Source: Colletotrichum lupini
Taxonomy: Eukaryota > Ascomycota > Sordariomycetes > Glomerellales > Glomerellaceae
Assembly (NCBI RefSeq): GCF_023278565.1
Contig: NC_064672.1
Coordinates: 3,224,001-3,288,000 of the forward strand
Direction of reading: 5' to 3'
Length of the DNA stretch: 64,000 nucleotides
The notes beneath the pieces are model-generated. The model was not told the DNA's origin, searched no databases, and saw only the letters and a list, made by a program, of their open reading frames with translations. Shown here piece by piece: positions 23,489 to 34,423 of the stretch. Every line of letters begins with the position of its first letter. Within the stretch, counting starts at the first letter, position 1. The translations under genes and the position numbers were made by a program.

Positions 23489-25923
23489 CTATTCAACGGG
23501 CCTCTTCTCGCCCTCCGAGAACTCAATCGTCTCCTGATATTGGATCGGCTCGGGTCGTGAAGCTGTTTGCCCTGAGCTATGCTGGGTTAAAAGCTTTGGA
23601 TCGAAACGGAAACTGTAGCTCCCAGGAGTCCAGAATGTTCCCATGGCGTAGCACGTTGCGCCACCTCCGAGGATGGCGAACTTTCCATCTCCATAGTGCA
23701 CGACGGAAGACCCCATCAGAAAGGGGCGCATCACGCCGGAGCTGTCTGTGCCATCGAGCCTGGCCACCACCCTTACGTCTGTTTCCGTTGTTTTGAGAAC
23801 GATGATGTCGTATACCGATGGAAGCTGAACCCCCTCAATCACTCCGCCAAGCAATAGAGTGTAACCAAGAGACTGTATAGCGGAAGAGCCAAGCCTGGCA
23901 AGAGCGCCGGGCAGTCCTCTGTCTTTGGGAATTCGTTGCTGGAACGATAGTACGGGCTACAAATGGGCATTAGCAAATGAAAAGAAATGATTCAAGGAGT
24001 CGCATCGGCACATACCTCAGGTTCAGAAATGTCCAATCTCCAAGTGTAAAGTTTCTGGTTGATGACGCTATCCTCAAGGCTGCCCCCGGACAGGATGCCC
24101 GTGAAAGCTCGAGATCCTACTTCGCCTACACAGACAAGTGTAGCACTGTACAGTGCAGGTGGCGTAGACTGTACATGGCATTTTTTCCAACCCTCTGCAG
24201 GGTCAAACAGGAAGTATTCGGCTGACGTTTCAAAGTGGTTTTTCCTACCGCCGGCGAGGAGGGCAAGAGTCGAAGAACCCAGTCGAGTAACAGAATGCCT
24301 GAAAAGGGGAACAGGCAGATCCTTTGTTCGTTCCCAGGCAGAAAGTTGCTTGTTGAATAGCCAGCAGTCTCCGAACGCCGTTGAGGGGGACGCGCGACCA
24401 CCCGCGAGAAGAACACCAGCGCTGCCCAAGTCCGTAAGGCTATGGCATACTCTGGCAGAGGGCGTATTGACTGATGGGAGAGGAGCCACTGGCTGGCTAG
24501 AAATTTGGTACAGATCCTCGGAATTCATTCGCCCAACAGGCCCCTGACCGAAATTGTGAGATATGAATTCACCGCCGTTGGGCTCTCTGACGAGCATCGC
24601 GGCGCCGAGCCGGCGGTGCCCCTGAGCAGAGTCGTAGGCGCGCATGGTCATCGGACATTGGAAGGATGAAATGTCGGCTTCTTCATGGACCTTGGACACG
24701 TGGCCCTGGACTTCAGACTTCGGAGTTGTAGCAAGGATGACGAAGTAATGGCTGGCGAAGAGAGCAAACTCCTCCAACTCATCAAAGGGCTCAACCGAGT
24801 CGAGGGCTCGCCTCTCTGCAGCAGTCATGAACAAATTATCAGACCAAGCCTCCCAGAGTGTCCAACTCTCGGCTGATGGCCAGCCAAGAGACTTGAATCG
24901 CTTCTCCTGGCTGGCCACAGTGGGATAGCGATGGACCGACTTGAGTGGAGCGTTCATCTTGTTGAAGTGCCCAAGCATCGTGTGAGAAAAAGGATGATCA
25001 GGTCCATCTGGCAGTATCTGCTCCAGTAAACAAAATTCCGCTAGGTATCTGGTTAGAGTGTATCGTGCAGCCTAGGGTAAGAAACGTACCATTTCCAACA
25101 GTGGCTGCCCACTCAATGACTCCATTTGCACCTTTCGTGTCCATGTAAGTAATGGACACTTCGGCCACGAACAGGAATTCGGTGCTTGGCACGTCGAAGA
25201 GCGTGTCGAGACAACTCTGCAGAACCGAGAGCTGCTGGAGATTGCATCCCACTTGACAGTACTTCTTGCTTCTGAGGACGATTGGGGAACCGTCATTTAC
25301 CTCCCAAGTCCCCATCAGATCTTGCAGCTCGGGGGTCTCGAGCACTATCTGCCGCTTCTTCTGAATAAGATCTGGGTAGTCGACATCGAGGAAAGTAACA
25401 TCTTGACATGATTCGGGATAGCGCACTTGACACTGCCACGGCAGAACGTCGCTATCGTGAAGCGTTAATCATGTAAAGGCCTCATAAACATGTAAGACAA
25501 CAGATTGAGACTTACCTTCCACAGCCAAGATTTACGACGACCTTCTTTCGATTTGATTGTTTCTGGAGAAATCGACGAACTAGGGTGTCGATAACTTTGA
25601 GTCTAAGATGATAGCCTCTATTTACGAGAGGCGCCCTTCTCCGGAACTTTTTCACGAAGAACCGAAAGTAGTGAGGCTCGTCGGGATAGTAAAGATGTTC
25701 CTTGAATGAGTTTCAGGATTCCGTTTCAACCAAGTATGCGGCAATAAGGCTTACGACACTGCGTTTTGAGACGATAGAACTGTTGTTTGTCTATGAAGTA
25801 AAGGGTGTGAGTGACATTAAATCAGAAATCAGACACATTAATGGACATTGGAAACCAACTCACGGCCATGATCAGATCATCCGAAGCCCGAGACTTTCGA
25901 ACGTCCTGAGTAGAGGGAGCCAT
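23489..25923 (-). CDS. ppm2: tRNA wybutosine-synthesising protein 4 (carboxyl methyltransferase, kelch)
   Basis: Orthologue of Ppm2/Tyw4, the S-adenosylmethionine-dependent enzyme that methylates the carboxyl group of the wybutosine side chain at position 37 of phenylalanine tRNA, a late step of the pathway. Six exons (25923-25864, 25790-25755, 25700-25516, 25451-25090, 25040-24016, 23956-23489) give 711 aa. The N-terminal half is a leucine-carboxyl-methyltransferase domain: TNNSSIVSKRSV near residue 21, the FRFFVKKFRRRAPLVNRG segment, the methionine-binding loop VVVNLGCGSD (split by intron 3) and FLDVDYP. The C-terminal half has kelch-type repeats with LLAGGR motifs. Exon 2 is 36 nt. Many filamentous ascomycete orthologues carry an extra C-terminal JmjC/cupin part, which is absent here, and the transporter gene ends 176 bp away. 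Identity is firm; the first ATG is chosen because it opens the frame just before the conserved region. Confidence 0.85.
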
Positions 25924-26365
25924 TTTGAACGGATCACAACGAAGCTTGCGCCCGGTTCAATACGCTTCGTGTAATGAGTTACGATATCCGCAAGAGTCCT
26001 GGTTTTGGCGCCGCTAAGTTTTTTGGGTTTTTTTTACTCAGACTGAAATTTGGAAAAAGTTCCCTCAGTGAAAGGCGCCAAACAACGGGGCTCCGAGCTT
26101 CTGAAACCCCATTGCGGGATAAAGGCGGTTGAATCACATTCTACGGATACCTTATGTAACTAAAGCTCTACAACATCGTCAGTAAACGCGAAAGACGGGC
26201 TAGGGCAGAGCTGTTCTGAGTAAGACATCCATGTCACAGTCAAGAGGATGCAACATATTCCACGTAGACTTGGTGATTTCACCTAATTGTTTCCTGTCTG
26301 TGCCCACTTCACCTCGTAGTTTGTCCTCGTGAAACCTGTCGAAGATTGGAGCATGGAAGTCTTTT

Positions 26366-26494
26366 AGGCACCTAAGGTACCTAAGGTACCTAGGTAAGGT
26401 ACCTAAGGCAAGTTGCCTTATCTTATCAGGGTTGTTCCCCCAAACGGTACGCACCTACCTACCTTGAAGTAAGGTACCTACCTACCTTAAGGTA
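26366..26494. repeat. Clustered CCTAAGGTACC-type short repeats
   Basis: Several tandem or near-tandem copies of CCTAAGGTACCTAAGG-like units, followed by TACC tetranucleotide units. The units are partly self-complementary around GGTACC, and AAGGCAAGTTGCCTT (26405-26419) forms a 7-bp stem. Non-coding. This is one of the densest of many such clusters in the window. Confidence 0.7.
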
Positions 26495-26797
26495 CGGAGG
26501 TGCATCGAGTTCCAGGTTCCACAGGGCAGGTTAGCCCAATCGGTCACCTGTCGCGAGTTTCCGCCAGCTGCCCAGAGCGTGAGCCACACGCGCCATGTGC
26601 CACGAACACACCCAGCCATTTCAGCTGCACGCGGCCCTGCCTCGTTGTGAACACCCAAGGCAATGAGATTCAAGATACCTAGGTATTGCAACCAAAGTAC
26701 TTTGATTTACGAATGCCTGCGTGAAAGCAGATTTCCATACTTGCTGCGCCAAAGTGAAGTAAAATACTCAAACACATTGTCGTACATTCCATGTCAG

Positions 26798-26880
26798 GTA
26801 GGTAGGTAAGCATACACGGTACATACGGATACCTACAACCTACCTACCTAGCACCCTGGGTACTTACCTACCTACCTAGT
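26798..26880. repeat. GGTA/TACC tetranucleotide-type repeat cluster
   Basis: GGTAGGTAGGTAAG on the left and TACCTACCTACCTAG-type units on the right, with ACGGATACC between. The two sides are complementary, so the block is also an imperfect inverted repeat. It sits about 810 bp before the Atg18 start codon. Confidence 0.65.
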
Positions 26881-27692
26881 ATGGTGCCCTGTCACTTCAG
26901 GTCTGTATCCGTCCGCGATGAGCTCTGGGCTACTAAGGCGCTAGGACCATGGGATTACATAGCTTCCCCGCCCCCCCCCCCCACCGGATTGACATCGGGG
27001 TGCCTCCTCCATTCACGTTGCGTTGTGAGCCGTCCCGCCTGGATCTGCTTCCACAAGCTACCGTACGCCAACATCGACCTTCCTTGCCCGACCTCTCTGA
27101 CCTTGCTTGACCGCAACGGCATCTTCCTCACCTCAACCTCCTTCTGCCGCTGCGCTGCCGCCATCTTGCGCCACCCTCCTCCGATCTTCCAACTGCAGCA
27201 CTTGATTTCTCGTCATATTCGTCGCCGTCGAACCGAACACCGCCTCATCTTGAGGCGACCATCATCCTTGCGGACTTTTTGGCAGCTGAAAGCCGCCAGC
27301 CGTCGCCGAGCCGCTGCTTCCTACTTCGATCCAACAAATAATCCTCTGCCTCTCGAGTACATGCGGAAACATACATCGTCCTCTGTTCACGCCGTCTATC
27401 CTCGATTTCTTCTTGGCATACCGTCGACTATCTCGACCTCGGACCGCGGCCACTGAATCTTTTCCTGCTTGCGCCACTGATCCCGACCCCCTACCAGTGT
27501 GGGGATTCGACGAGCATCTATCGCGACGTACATAGTATCCCGAATACCTAAATCCGCAAAACCTGCCCAATAGTGTGAACAGTTACACTTGGGTTGCCTG
27601 GTCTTCATCGATCGCCGGCGCTGCCCGGGCGTCACAGAACCTGCTGTTCCAGAATCGCCGCCACATCTCCGCCGTGATCCGAGCAGCGCACC

Positions 27693-29320
27693 ATGGCGAA
27701 TACCGCCCTCAACTTTATTACCTTCAATCAGGACCATAGCTGTCTGGCCGTCGGTGAGTTCCCTTGCTGTCTGCTTTTGTGGTTCCATACGGATTTTCCA
27801 GATCAAAGTTACTAATTGTTTTGCGTTCCATTTTGCTAGGTACTTCCAAGGGTTTCCGAATCTACCACACCGACCCGTTCTCCAAAATCTTCAGCAGCGA
27901 TGATGGCAACATTGCTATTATTGAGATGCTATTCTCGACATCTCTTGTCGCCCTGATCCTTTCCCCTCGACACTTGATAATACAAAACACAAAGGTGAGT
28001 GCTAACCACTTGCTGGCAATTATTCATGCCGAGTTATGATACTCCTCTGACGATAAATAGAGATCCTCAGTCATCTGCGAACTTACCTTTCCATCAGCCG
28101 TGCTCGCCGTGCGTCTCAACCGGAAACGTCTCGCCGTCGTTCTCGAATCCGAAATCTACTTATATGACATTTCTAATATGAGCCTTCTCTTCACGATTCC
28201 CACGTCTCCCAACCCAGGCGCAATTTGCGCTCTATCACCTTCTTCAGAGAACTGCTACATTGCGTATCCTTTACCGAAACCTCGGGAGGACTCAGGAGAC
28301 AAAAGACCAGCCCATGCGCCTCCCCTCTCAACGTACGTTGCACCGACATCGGGAGAGGTTTTGGTGTTCGACACACTCACATTGAAGGCTGTGAATGTCA
28401 TCGAGGCTCATCGTTCACCACTGTGCTGCATCTGCCTCAATAGTGAAGGAACGCTCTTGGCTACAGCAAGCGAGACTGGTACCATTATCCGCGTCTTCTC
28501 GGTCCCTGGAGGTCAGAAACTCTACCAGTTCCGCCGGGGAACCTATCCCTCCACTATTTACAGCATGTCTTTCAACCTCAGCTCTACCCTTCTCTGCGTT
28601 TCCTCAACTTCCGACACAGTTCACATCTTTCGTCTCGGAGCCCCTCCTCCAGACAACAATTCCGCTGCCGCCTCAGCAGAGACACCTGCTTCACCTCGCC
28701 AGGATCGCTGGTCGAGGTCACGCAGCTATGACAGTAACAATGAGTCGCCTGTGGGGAGTGCGGCTGGTTCTCCACGAAGCGACCTGGCGGAACCCGCTGG
28801 GCTAGGTAACGGCAGCTCTTCTCATCACCAGCAACATATCAACAGGCGGCAAAGTGGCTCCTTTAGTAGTATGCTCCGGCGCTCGTCGCAGATTATGGGT
28901 CGCAGCGTGGCCGGCGTCGTTGGCTCATACTTGCCGCAGACGGTGACAGAGATGTGGGAACCCCTCAGAGACTTTGCGTACATCAAGATTCCAAAGTCTT
29001 CTAACGCGCCGACGGGCCAAGCCCGTGGGAACAACAACGGGGGCGGGTCGCAGCCGCTGACTGGCCCGCTTCGAAGTGTCGTGGCCATGAGCAGCAGCAG
29101 TCCTCAAGTAATGGTGGTCACTAGTGACGGTGGCTTTTATGTGTACAACATTGACATGGAGCATGGCGGAGAGGGCTACCTGGTCAAACAATTCTCGTAA
29201 GTTATCGCACCGTTGTCTCGTCATCGTTATATGCTTGTGGTTCACAATACTAAAACAGATATCTTTGGCAGAGTCATTGATGGCGACGACAAATTGGACG
29301 CGTCCTCGTACGGCACATGA
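27693..29320 (+). CDS. atg18: Autophagy-related protein 18 (PROPPIN)
   Basis: WD-repeat beta-propeller that binds PtdIns3P and PtdIns(3,5)P2 and acts in autophagosome formation and vacuole morphology. Four exons (27693-27753, 27840-27994, 28061-29196, 29272-29320) give 466 aa, the usual length. The N terminus ([29 protein letters not shown]) is typical. The lipid-binding FRRG motif is at about residues 229-232 in [12 protein letters not shown] Ser/Pro/Asn/Arg-rich insert at about residues 265-330 corresponds to the variable loop of blades 6-7. The last exon is 49 nt and encodes [15 protein letters not shown]; the AG after TTTGGC (29271) is chosen over an earlier AG (29258) because it gives this conserved ending, whereas the earlier one gives a short unrelated tail. 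Head-to-head with ppm2. Confidence 0.92.
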
Positions 29321-30394
29321 GGTGCTGTTGACGTGGCTCGTAATGTGAGATGGTGAATGGAAGTTGGGACTTATGGGAGTAGAAGATGGGGGGCCCCGAT
29401 TGAGCATTAGGAGGCGTCCGGAAAATTTTCTCTATCTATCTTATCCTACTTCCGTTTATTTTGGTTTGTACCTAAAGGAGGCGGTATGGTCTATGAGGAG
29501 GCTACGGCACCTTGCATTCTTGACGCAGGTAATTTGGAGGAACTTGCTTGCCCAGTGGCTGACTGCTACGAAAGAGCGCGCATTTGTTTCCTCGAGTGCC
29601 AATTACACATCAAACTAATTGTTATCATGAGTCCCACGAGTACACCTTTGGTCTACGGCACAGGATTGCTTCAGATCATATACTAGACCAGCAACAGCAC
29701 CTTGTCGTCATGAAAGCATAACCAAGTAATTTGGAATCAAGTCAAAACAGCAGCTGTTCTGCCAGATATATTTTGTGGCTCCCAACTAGCTTCAGGGCAC
29801 CATGCATGGTTAAAGAGGAAGTTGGTGACATGTTATTGGGTGTGGATTGTGGCTTGTGGCTTGTGGTCCCCTCTTCATGCCTCCAGCAATATTCCGTGGT
29901 CGTTACTGATCGCGAGTACCTGATAACCTGGCGGTCAAATATCCTGTATTATCAAAAGATTGTGTACACGAAGGCTTTGAAGATGCCCCCGCCACCACCC
30001 TAAAATAGACAAAGTCAAGTAAACACCAGGCCAGCCGAAGTACAGCTGTCAAAATCATGCGCCGGGCAATCCATTCCAAAGTATCCCCCCCCCCCAAAAG
30101 AAAAGCCACTCCTGCAGGAAACCTTACCATAGCGCCATTCCATCAATCATATATCCGCACATATCATTCCGCATGAAGTTTTACCACTGAGGATACAAAC
30201 CTAGGTTAACAGCTACCGACTGGACCTTGGGGTCAGTTGCTCAGCTGTCTCTGAAGTATCCAAAACTGGTATCAATGTAATATTAAAGAACGTCCGACGA
30301 TCCACGTGGGCGAATAAACGAGAGATAGTGTTTCGGAGTCGACGCATGGGAGAAGAATACGCGTCACGCCGCCGAGTCGAGAAAGAAGTCGAGT
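29321..30394. other. Tail-to-tail intergenic region atg18 / pps1
   Basis: About 1.07 kb between the atg18 stop and the pps1 stop, presumably both 3' untranslated regions. It contains an 11-C tract at 30085-30095. No coding frame supported. Confidence 0.5.
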
Positions 30395-32533
30395 TTACCT
30401 GGCGTAAGGACGGTTCATCAGAGCGATCTCCCTGGCGATTTCGCCCCATTCAAGTTCCCGCTTCACCCTAGATGAGCCCTTTTTCTTCGACTGGTTGAGC
30501 TCTTCCCATTTGAGAAGCTCGTACGCGAAACGGAGGTGGGGTTGAATAATGACATTGAGCCTGCGGGCTCGGACGAAGCAATATGCTCGGGGAAATGACA
30601 GACTTAACGATCGCATTACTTCGGCGATGCAGATGGTTGCACTGCGCGATACTCCAACGCGGCAATGTACCAACGTGGCTGTTCCGTTGCGCCGGCCACG
30701 CTCTGAAGTAAAACAAGTAAGCACTGTTCCGACTTTCAAAAGGTCGAGGGTTGCCGACTTACCAATAAAATCGAGGCATCTCTCGAATTCATCCGTCAAA
30801 GGATCAATTCCGTTATCCTGCACTCCTTGTACAATGCAGACGTTTTCTGGACCCCACTGCTCCAGCTCGCCTTCCCTCCACATCGAAGTCTCGCCAACAC
30901 TCAAAATTTGAGTTATCCCCATCGCCCTCAAGAGGTCGGGGTTGTTCGCGTGACATAGGTTACCGAGGTACATATACTCAAGAACTCTGCTAGGCAATGA
31001 TCCATCTAGACCGGGAAGCCATGCTGGCTCCTTGATCAGCGATGTGATTTCGCCGAGGCCCTTACCTGAGTGAACGGGCGACTCATGTAGCAACCGGGCC
31101 TCGATACAGGTAAGAAGAGCAACGTCAGTAGGATAGGCAAAGAAATTCCGCTTCTTGATGGTATGCAAGTCCAGCCAAGCATCAGGAATGCCCCTGCCAG
31201 TGCTGTAGCTGAAGTATGCGATTCCGAGCATGGTAGATTCGGTGTATCCATCGGCACAGTGGATGAGAATTTTTCTCTCTCTCCTATTAACAGGCGACAA
31301 TGCCTGACCGTTCATATCGGTGTCGCCATCCCTATCGATATCGGTGCTGTTTGTAGCTGGGAGCGTGCCATGGGCTAAGTGATAAATCCACTTGCAGGTT
31401 TCCAAAATGCCATCGGCTTCGGCTTGTGACCATGTAGGTGGTAAGATGCTTCCAGAGGAGGGGAAGTCAATGTAGGGCCTCTGAGCAGGCTCAACGCGAG
31501 ACTCAGCCAAGGCCCGCAGTGCTGAAGGGTTAAGCCGACCGACATCACTACATTCGATCAAAACATCGAACTGTTGGTCCTCCCCTGAGGAAGGTTCTGG
31601 TGTTGGACCGAGCCAAACATTGTGGGATATTTCCGATGCTCTGGTCATGTCATACATCTCCTTCCGCTCTTGGTGGAAAACGTCGAGGACATTGCCAGTC
31701 AAATGGCCCTGAGCGTCGACAGCAACAATCTCCTTGTGGTTGTTCTCAAAGTTGTTGAATGGCGAACAACACATGAACGTATTGTAGTCCGGAACAGAGT
31801 GACCCTGAGCTTCGTGCCTCTGCCGCCATCGAAGCTGTGCCGTTGCAATATCGAGGCTCACTTTGCGAACAGCCGTCTCATCCTGACCATAAACAACAAT
31901 GTCCGAAACCATGGCAGCTTTTGCAGCCTGAATCTGGAAGTTCCTCACACAAAAGCCATCGCGAGGGTCGACATCGAGAAATTCGGGGGCGGCGGCGGCC
32001 AGGTTGATGAGCTCCTGTGGGGCTATAGCACCTTTGAGGCGGGCGACGCTCAGATCACCGTCCGCTTTGACGAGCGTGACCCCTCGAACACATGTAGGTG
32101 TTTTGCGGAGTGAACGGTGGCGGGCGATGAAAAAAGCCTGCTGGATGTGATTGTGAGGATGGAGACCATGAAACCATGGGAAGACTTGGTTTGGGTCCGG
32201 CAAGGGCTGACGAGAGATATAGTCGACAGCGGCAGCCACATCGGCGGGGCCTACGGTATATACGGTGGCCGGGCCCGACTCGAATTTGGAGAACTTGTCG
32301 GGGGGGGACAACAACGAAGTCTGCTGAATCAAATCGTCGTCGCGAGGAGGTGATGGAGGAGGAGTATTTGGCTCCTCGGCGGGAACAGGACCTGGAGGAC
32401 AAACTGGAAGATGCTTGTTTGGTACGGGCACTTGAGCAGTGCCAATGGACTCGAGCGATATGGTTGGGACGGATCCCACCGTCGACGTTGGGCGGTGCGG
32501 GGCAATGGGTCTCGGAAGGGCAATCGTCGCCAT
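30395..32533 (-). CDS. pps1: Dual-specificity protein phosphatase Pps1
   Basis: Predicted dual-specificity phosphatase of the Pps1 type, in yeast linked to S-phase control and TOR-related signalling. Two exons (32533-30763, 30702-30395) give 692 aa; the intron (30762-30703) has a perfect GTAAGT donor, TTCAG acceptor and is 60 nt with no stop in frame. The C-terminal domain has an intact catalytic loop HCRVGVSRSAT (~602-612), with the usual downstream helix VMRSLSLSFPRAYCFVRARR. A second, earlier phosphatase-like loop, HCADGYTES (~429), lacks the essential arginine of Cys-x5-Arg and so should be catalytically dead. The N-terminal ~130 residues are Pro/Ser-rich. The start is the ATG giving MATIALPRP; the frame stays open upstream to an ATG at 32683. 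The protein ends AREIALMNRPYAR, with the TAA overlapping a GTAAAC that could also be a donor. Confidence 0.85.
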   Translation of the reverse strand: MATIALPRPIAPHRPTSTVGSVPTISLESIGTAQVPVPNKHLPVCPPGPVPAEEPNTPPPSPPRDDDLIQQTSLLSPPDKFSKFESGPATVYTVGPADVAAAVDYISRQPLPDPNQVFPWFHGLHPHNHIQQAFFIARHRSLRKTPTCVRGVTLVKADGDLSVARLKGAIAPQELINLAAAAPEFLDVDPRDGFCVRNFQIQAAKAAMVSDIVVYGQDETAVRKVSLDIATAQLRWRQRHEAQGHSVPDYNTFMCCSPFNNFENNHKEIVAVDAQGHLTGNVLDVFHQERKEMYDMTRASEISHNVWLGPTPEPSSGEDQQFDVLIECSDVGRLNPSALRALAESRVEPAQRPYIDFPSSGSILPPTWSQAEADGILETCKWIYHLAHGTLPATNSTDIDRDGDTDMNGQALSPVNRRERKILIHCADGYTESTMLGIAYFSYSTGRGIPDAWLDLHTIKKRNFFAYPTDVALLTCIEARLLHESPVHSGKGLGEITSLIKEPAWLPGLDGSLPSRVLEYMYLGNLCHANNPDLLRAMGITQILSVGETSMWREGELEQWGPENVCIVQGVQDNGIDPLTDEFERCLDFIGKSATLDLLKVGTVLTCFTSERGRRNGTATLVHCRVGVSRSATICIAEVMRSLSLSFPRAYCFVRARRLNVIIQPHLRFAYELLKWEELNQSKKKGSSRVKRELEWGEIAREIALMNRPYAR

Positions 32534-34409
32534 GCTGAAATATGTATACTGTTCTTTCTGTTTTCTGTTCCTGTCTCCTTCACTTTCTTGCCTTGAACCG
32601 GCAGCTATTCGCAATTGAAGCTGTGCACCGGCTGTCTGCGAACAGTCGAGGCTGGGTTGGAAAGACGGCGGAGTTGTAATCAAGGCCTAAACCCACGCGT
32701 ACAACGGGGCGCGACTCTTGTGCCAAGTTGGTAATGCCTGCAATCCAACCAAACTATGTTAGACGTCGATTTGGTAACAGACACAACGGATGAATGATAG
32801 AGGAGGCCTTCGAATGCTCATGAGATGAGCAGGAGAGAGAAAGATGCTCGAATCGTACGCCTGATTGATCCAAGTCCGAGATATGTTGGAAGGAAGAAGG
32901 AAGGGGGATGTTTGTTACCACGACAGGTTGGGGTACTAATTAGACGGGCGTGGGAGCACGGGGGCAGTACAAGGGGGACAGACAGGGTGGAGAGGGCAGA
33001 AAGAGAGTACCAGGAGAGGGCTCTCGGGGAGGGAGACAGGAGGGAGAGATGATATCTGGAGGCAGTGAACGGTAAGGTGAGGAAGGCACTCGAACTAACC
33101 GCAAATCGGCTGGGCCTTGGATCGACTGGCTGGGGTGATGGGCGATCCTTATCGTGCGTGGCCAAAAAGCAACCAAACAGCAGGGTAGCTCCAGTTCGGC
33201 TTAGGTAGAGTGTGGTAGTGTAGCGTGTGTAGGTACGTTCCGGTAGTAGCGAAATGCAGTAGCGCCAGTTCGTGATAAGCTGGGGCGGCAGTGCCTATCG
33301 TCTCTCCGCTGTTTGTGAATGATACAAACGGCTCTGTGAACATGAGTCGAGCGTAGGAACTGAGCGTCGGTTGCTCCAATATTGTAGGCCGACGTTGAAG
33401 CTGCCAGTACGAGTGAGGACATGGACGAACAATGCTTTCGGAATGAAAGGCGGAGGAAGGTTATTTTGATGATGGCAGGAAGGGGGCGGGCGGCATCATG
33501 TCAAGAAAAGGTGTCGGATGATTGGGGAAATAAGAGGAAAGGAGCGAACGCACAGGGGGAAGCGAGGAAACCGTGGGATACCTACTACGTAGACTGAAGT
33601 AATGAAGGTTTTAGTTGTGTGCTAAGCTCCTTGAAAGGAGTCGTGACACGCCAGGTACAGTGCCGGCGTCACGATGGTGAGAAGCGACCTTCAAACACAT
33701 CACCCTACCTCACCTTACCACCTTCTCCGTACTTTCAGATATCAGGTAATAAGTGTACCTACATTCTACTGGCATAGTCAGGTAAGGCAAGGTATCTTAG
33801 GCTTGTCCAACGTCGAGGAGATGGGCAGACAGCGCTCTCCAACATGCGAGACCAAGCAGACGTCCGCGCCCCGACTCCAAGCCACTTGACCTGGCATCCC
33901 ATATTGTCCAATCAAGGAGCCCAAAGGATGTGGAGCTCTCATGGATAGAGGAGGGAGGAGGGGGGTTGGAGAGGGACATGGGGGGAAGGGGGATCAGTGC
34001 CAATGGTGGGCAGCGTTTATTTGGCTTGGAGCACGGCCGCAGAGGGCTTTAGCAGTGCAAGTTAGCGCTAATGGTCGCGATACCCAAGGTATACATAATA
34101 CGGAGTATGGGAGGGTGCCTTCATTGCCTAGGTGTTCATGTCTTGTGACCGTCACGCAGGATTTCTCTTGATGCTACTGAGGTGCGTGGGCTGATTGCTC
34201 ACTATCGTGTTGTTCAATATTTCTTTGACTGCTGGCTGTCATCAAAGAAGGAAGCTACCACGCTGGCAATCATTGAGTCTTCCATTCGAGATACCCAGGC
34301 GTGCTGCTAGGGAAGGTCTAGCGAGGCGCGATATTGGACCCCGGGTTTGTTTTACCCCTCACCTCGGCTTCTAAGGAACGATATCCAACCAAACCGTGCT
34401 AAGGTAGCG

Positions 34410-34423
34410 TATCCGTACGGATA
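34410..34423. repeat. 14-bp perfect palindrome TATCCGTACGGATA
   Basis: Self-complementary 14-mer made of two inverted copies of the TACGGATA word that recurs across the window. Lies in non-coding DNA in the pps1/lipase spacer. Could be a symmetric binding site; no factor is assigned. Confidence 0.7.

Larger units (their letters stand above)
25924..27692. other. Divergent intergenic region between ppm2 and atg18, with TACC/GGTA arrays
   Basis: Shared upstream region of 1.77 kb. It holds two dense clusters of GGTACCTA/TACC repeats (26366-26494 and 26798-26880), a 12-C tract at 26971-26982 and a CT-rich stretch from about 26990 to 27690 that probably forms the Atg18 transcript leader. A 191-codon plus-strand frame at 26881-27456 lies in this leader. 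It has no recognisable character, is low complexity and is not called a gene. Confidence 0.55.

Noticed and set aside
26881..27456. 191-codon plus-strand frame before atg18
   Set aside because: It lies in the CT-rich leader of atg18, includes the C tract and has no recognisable features.
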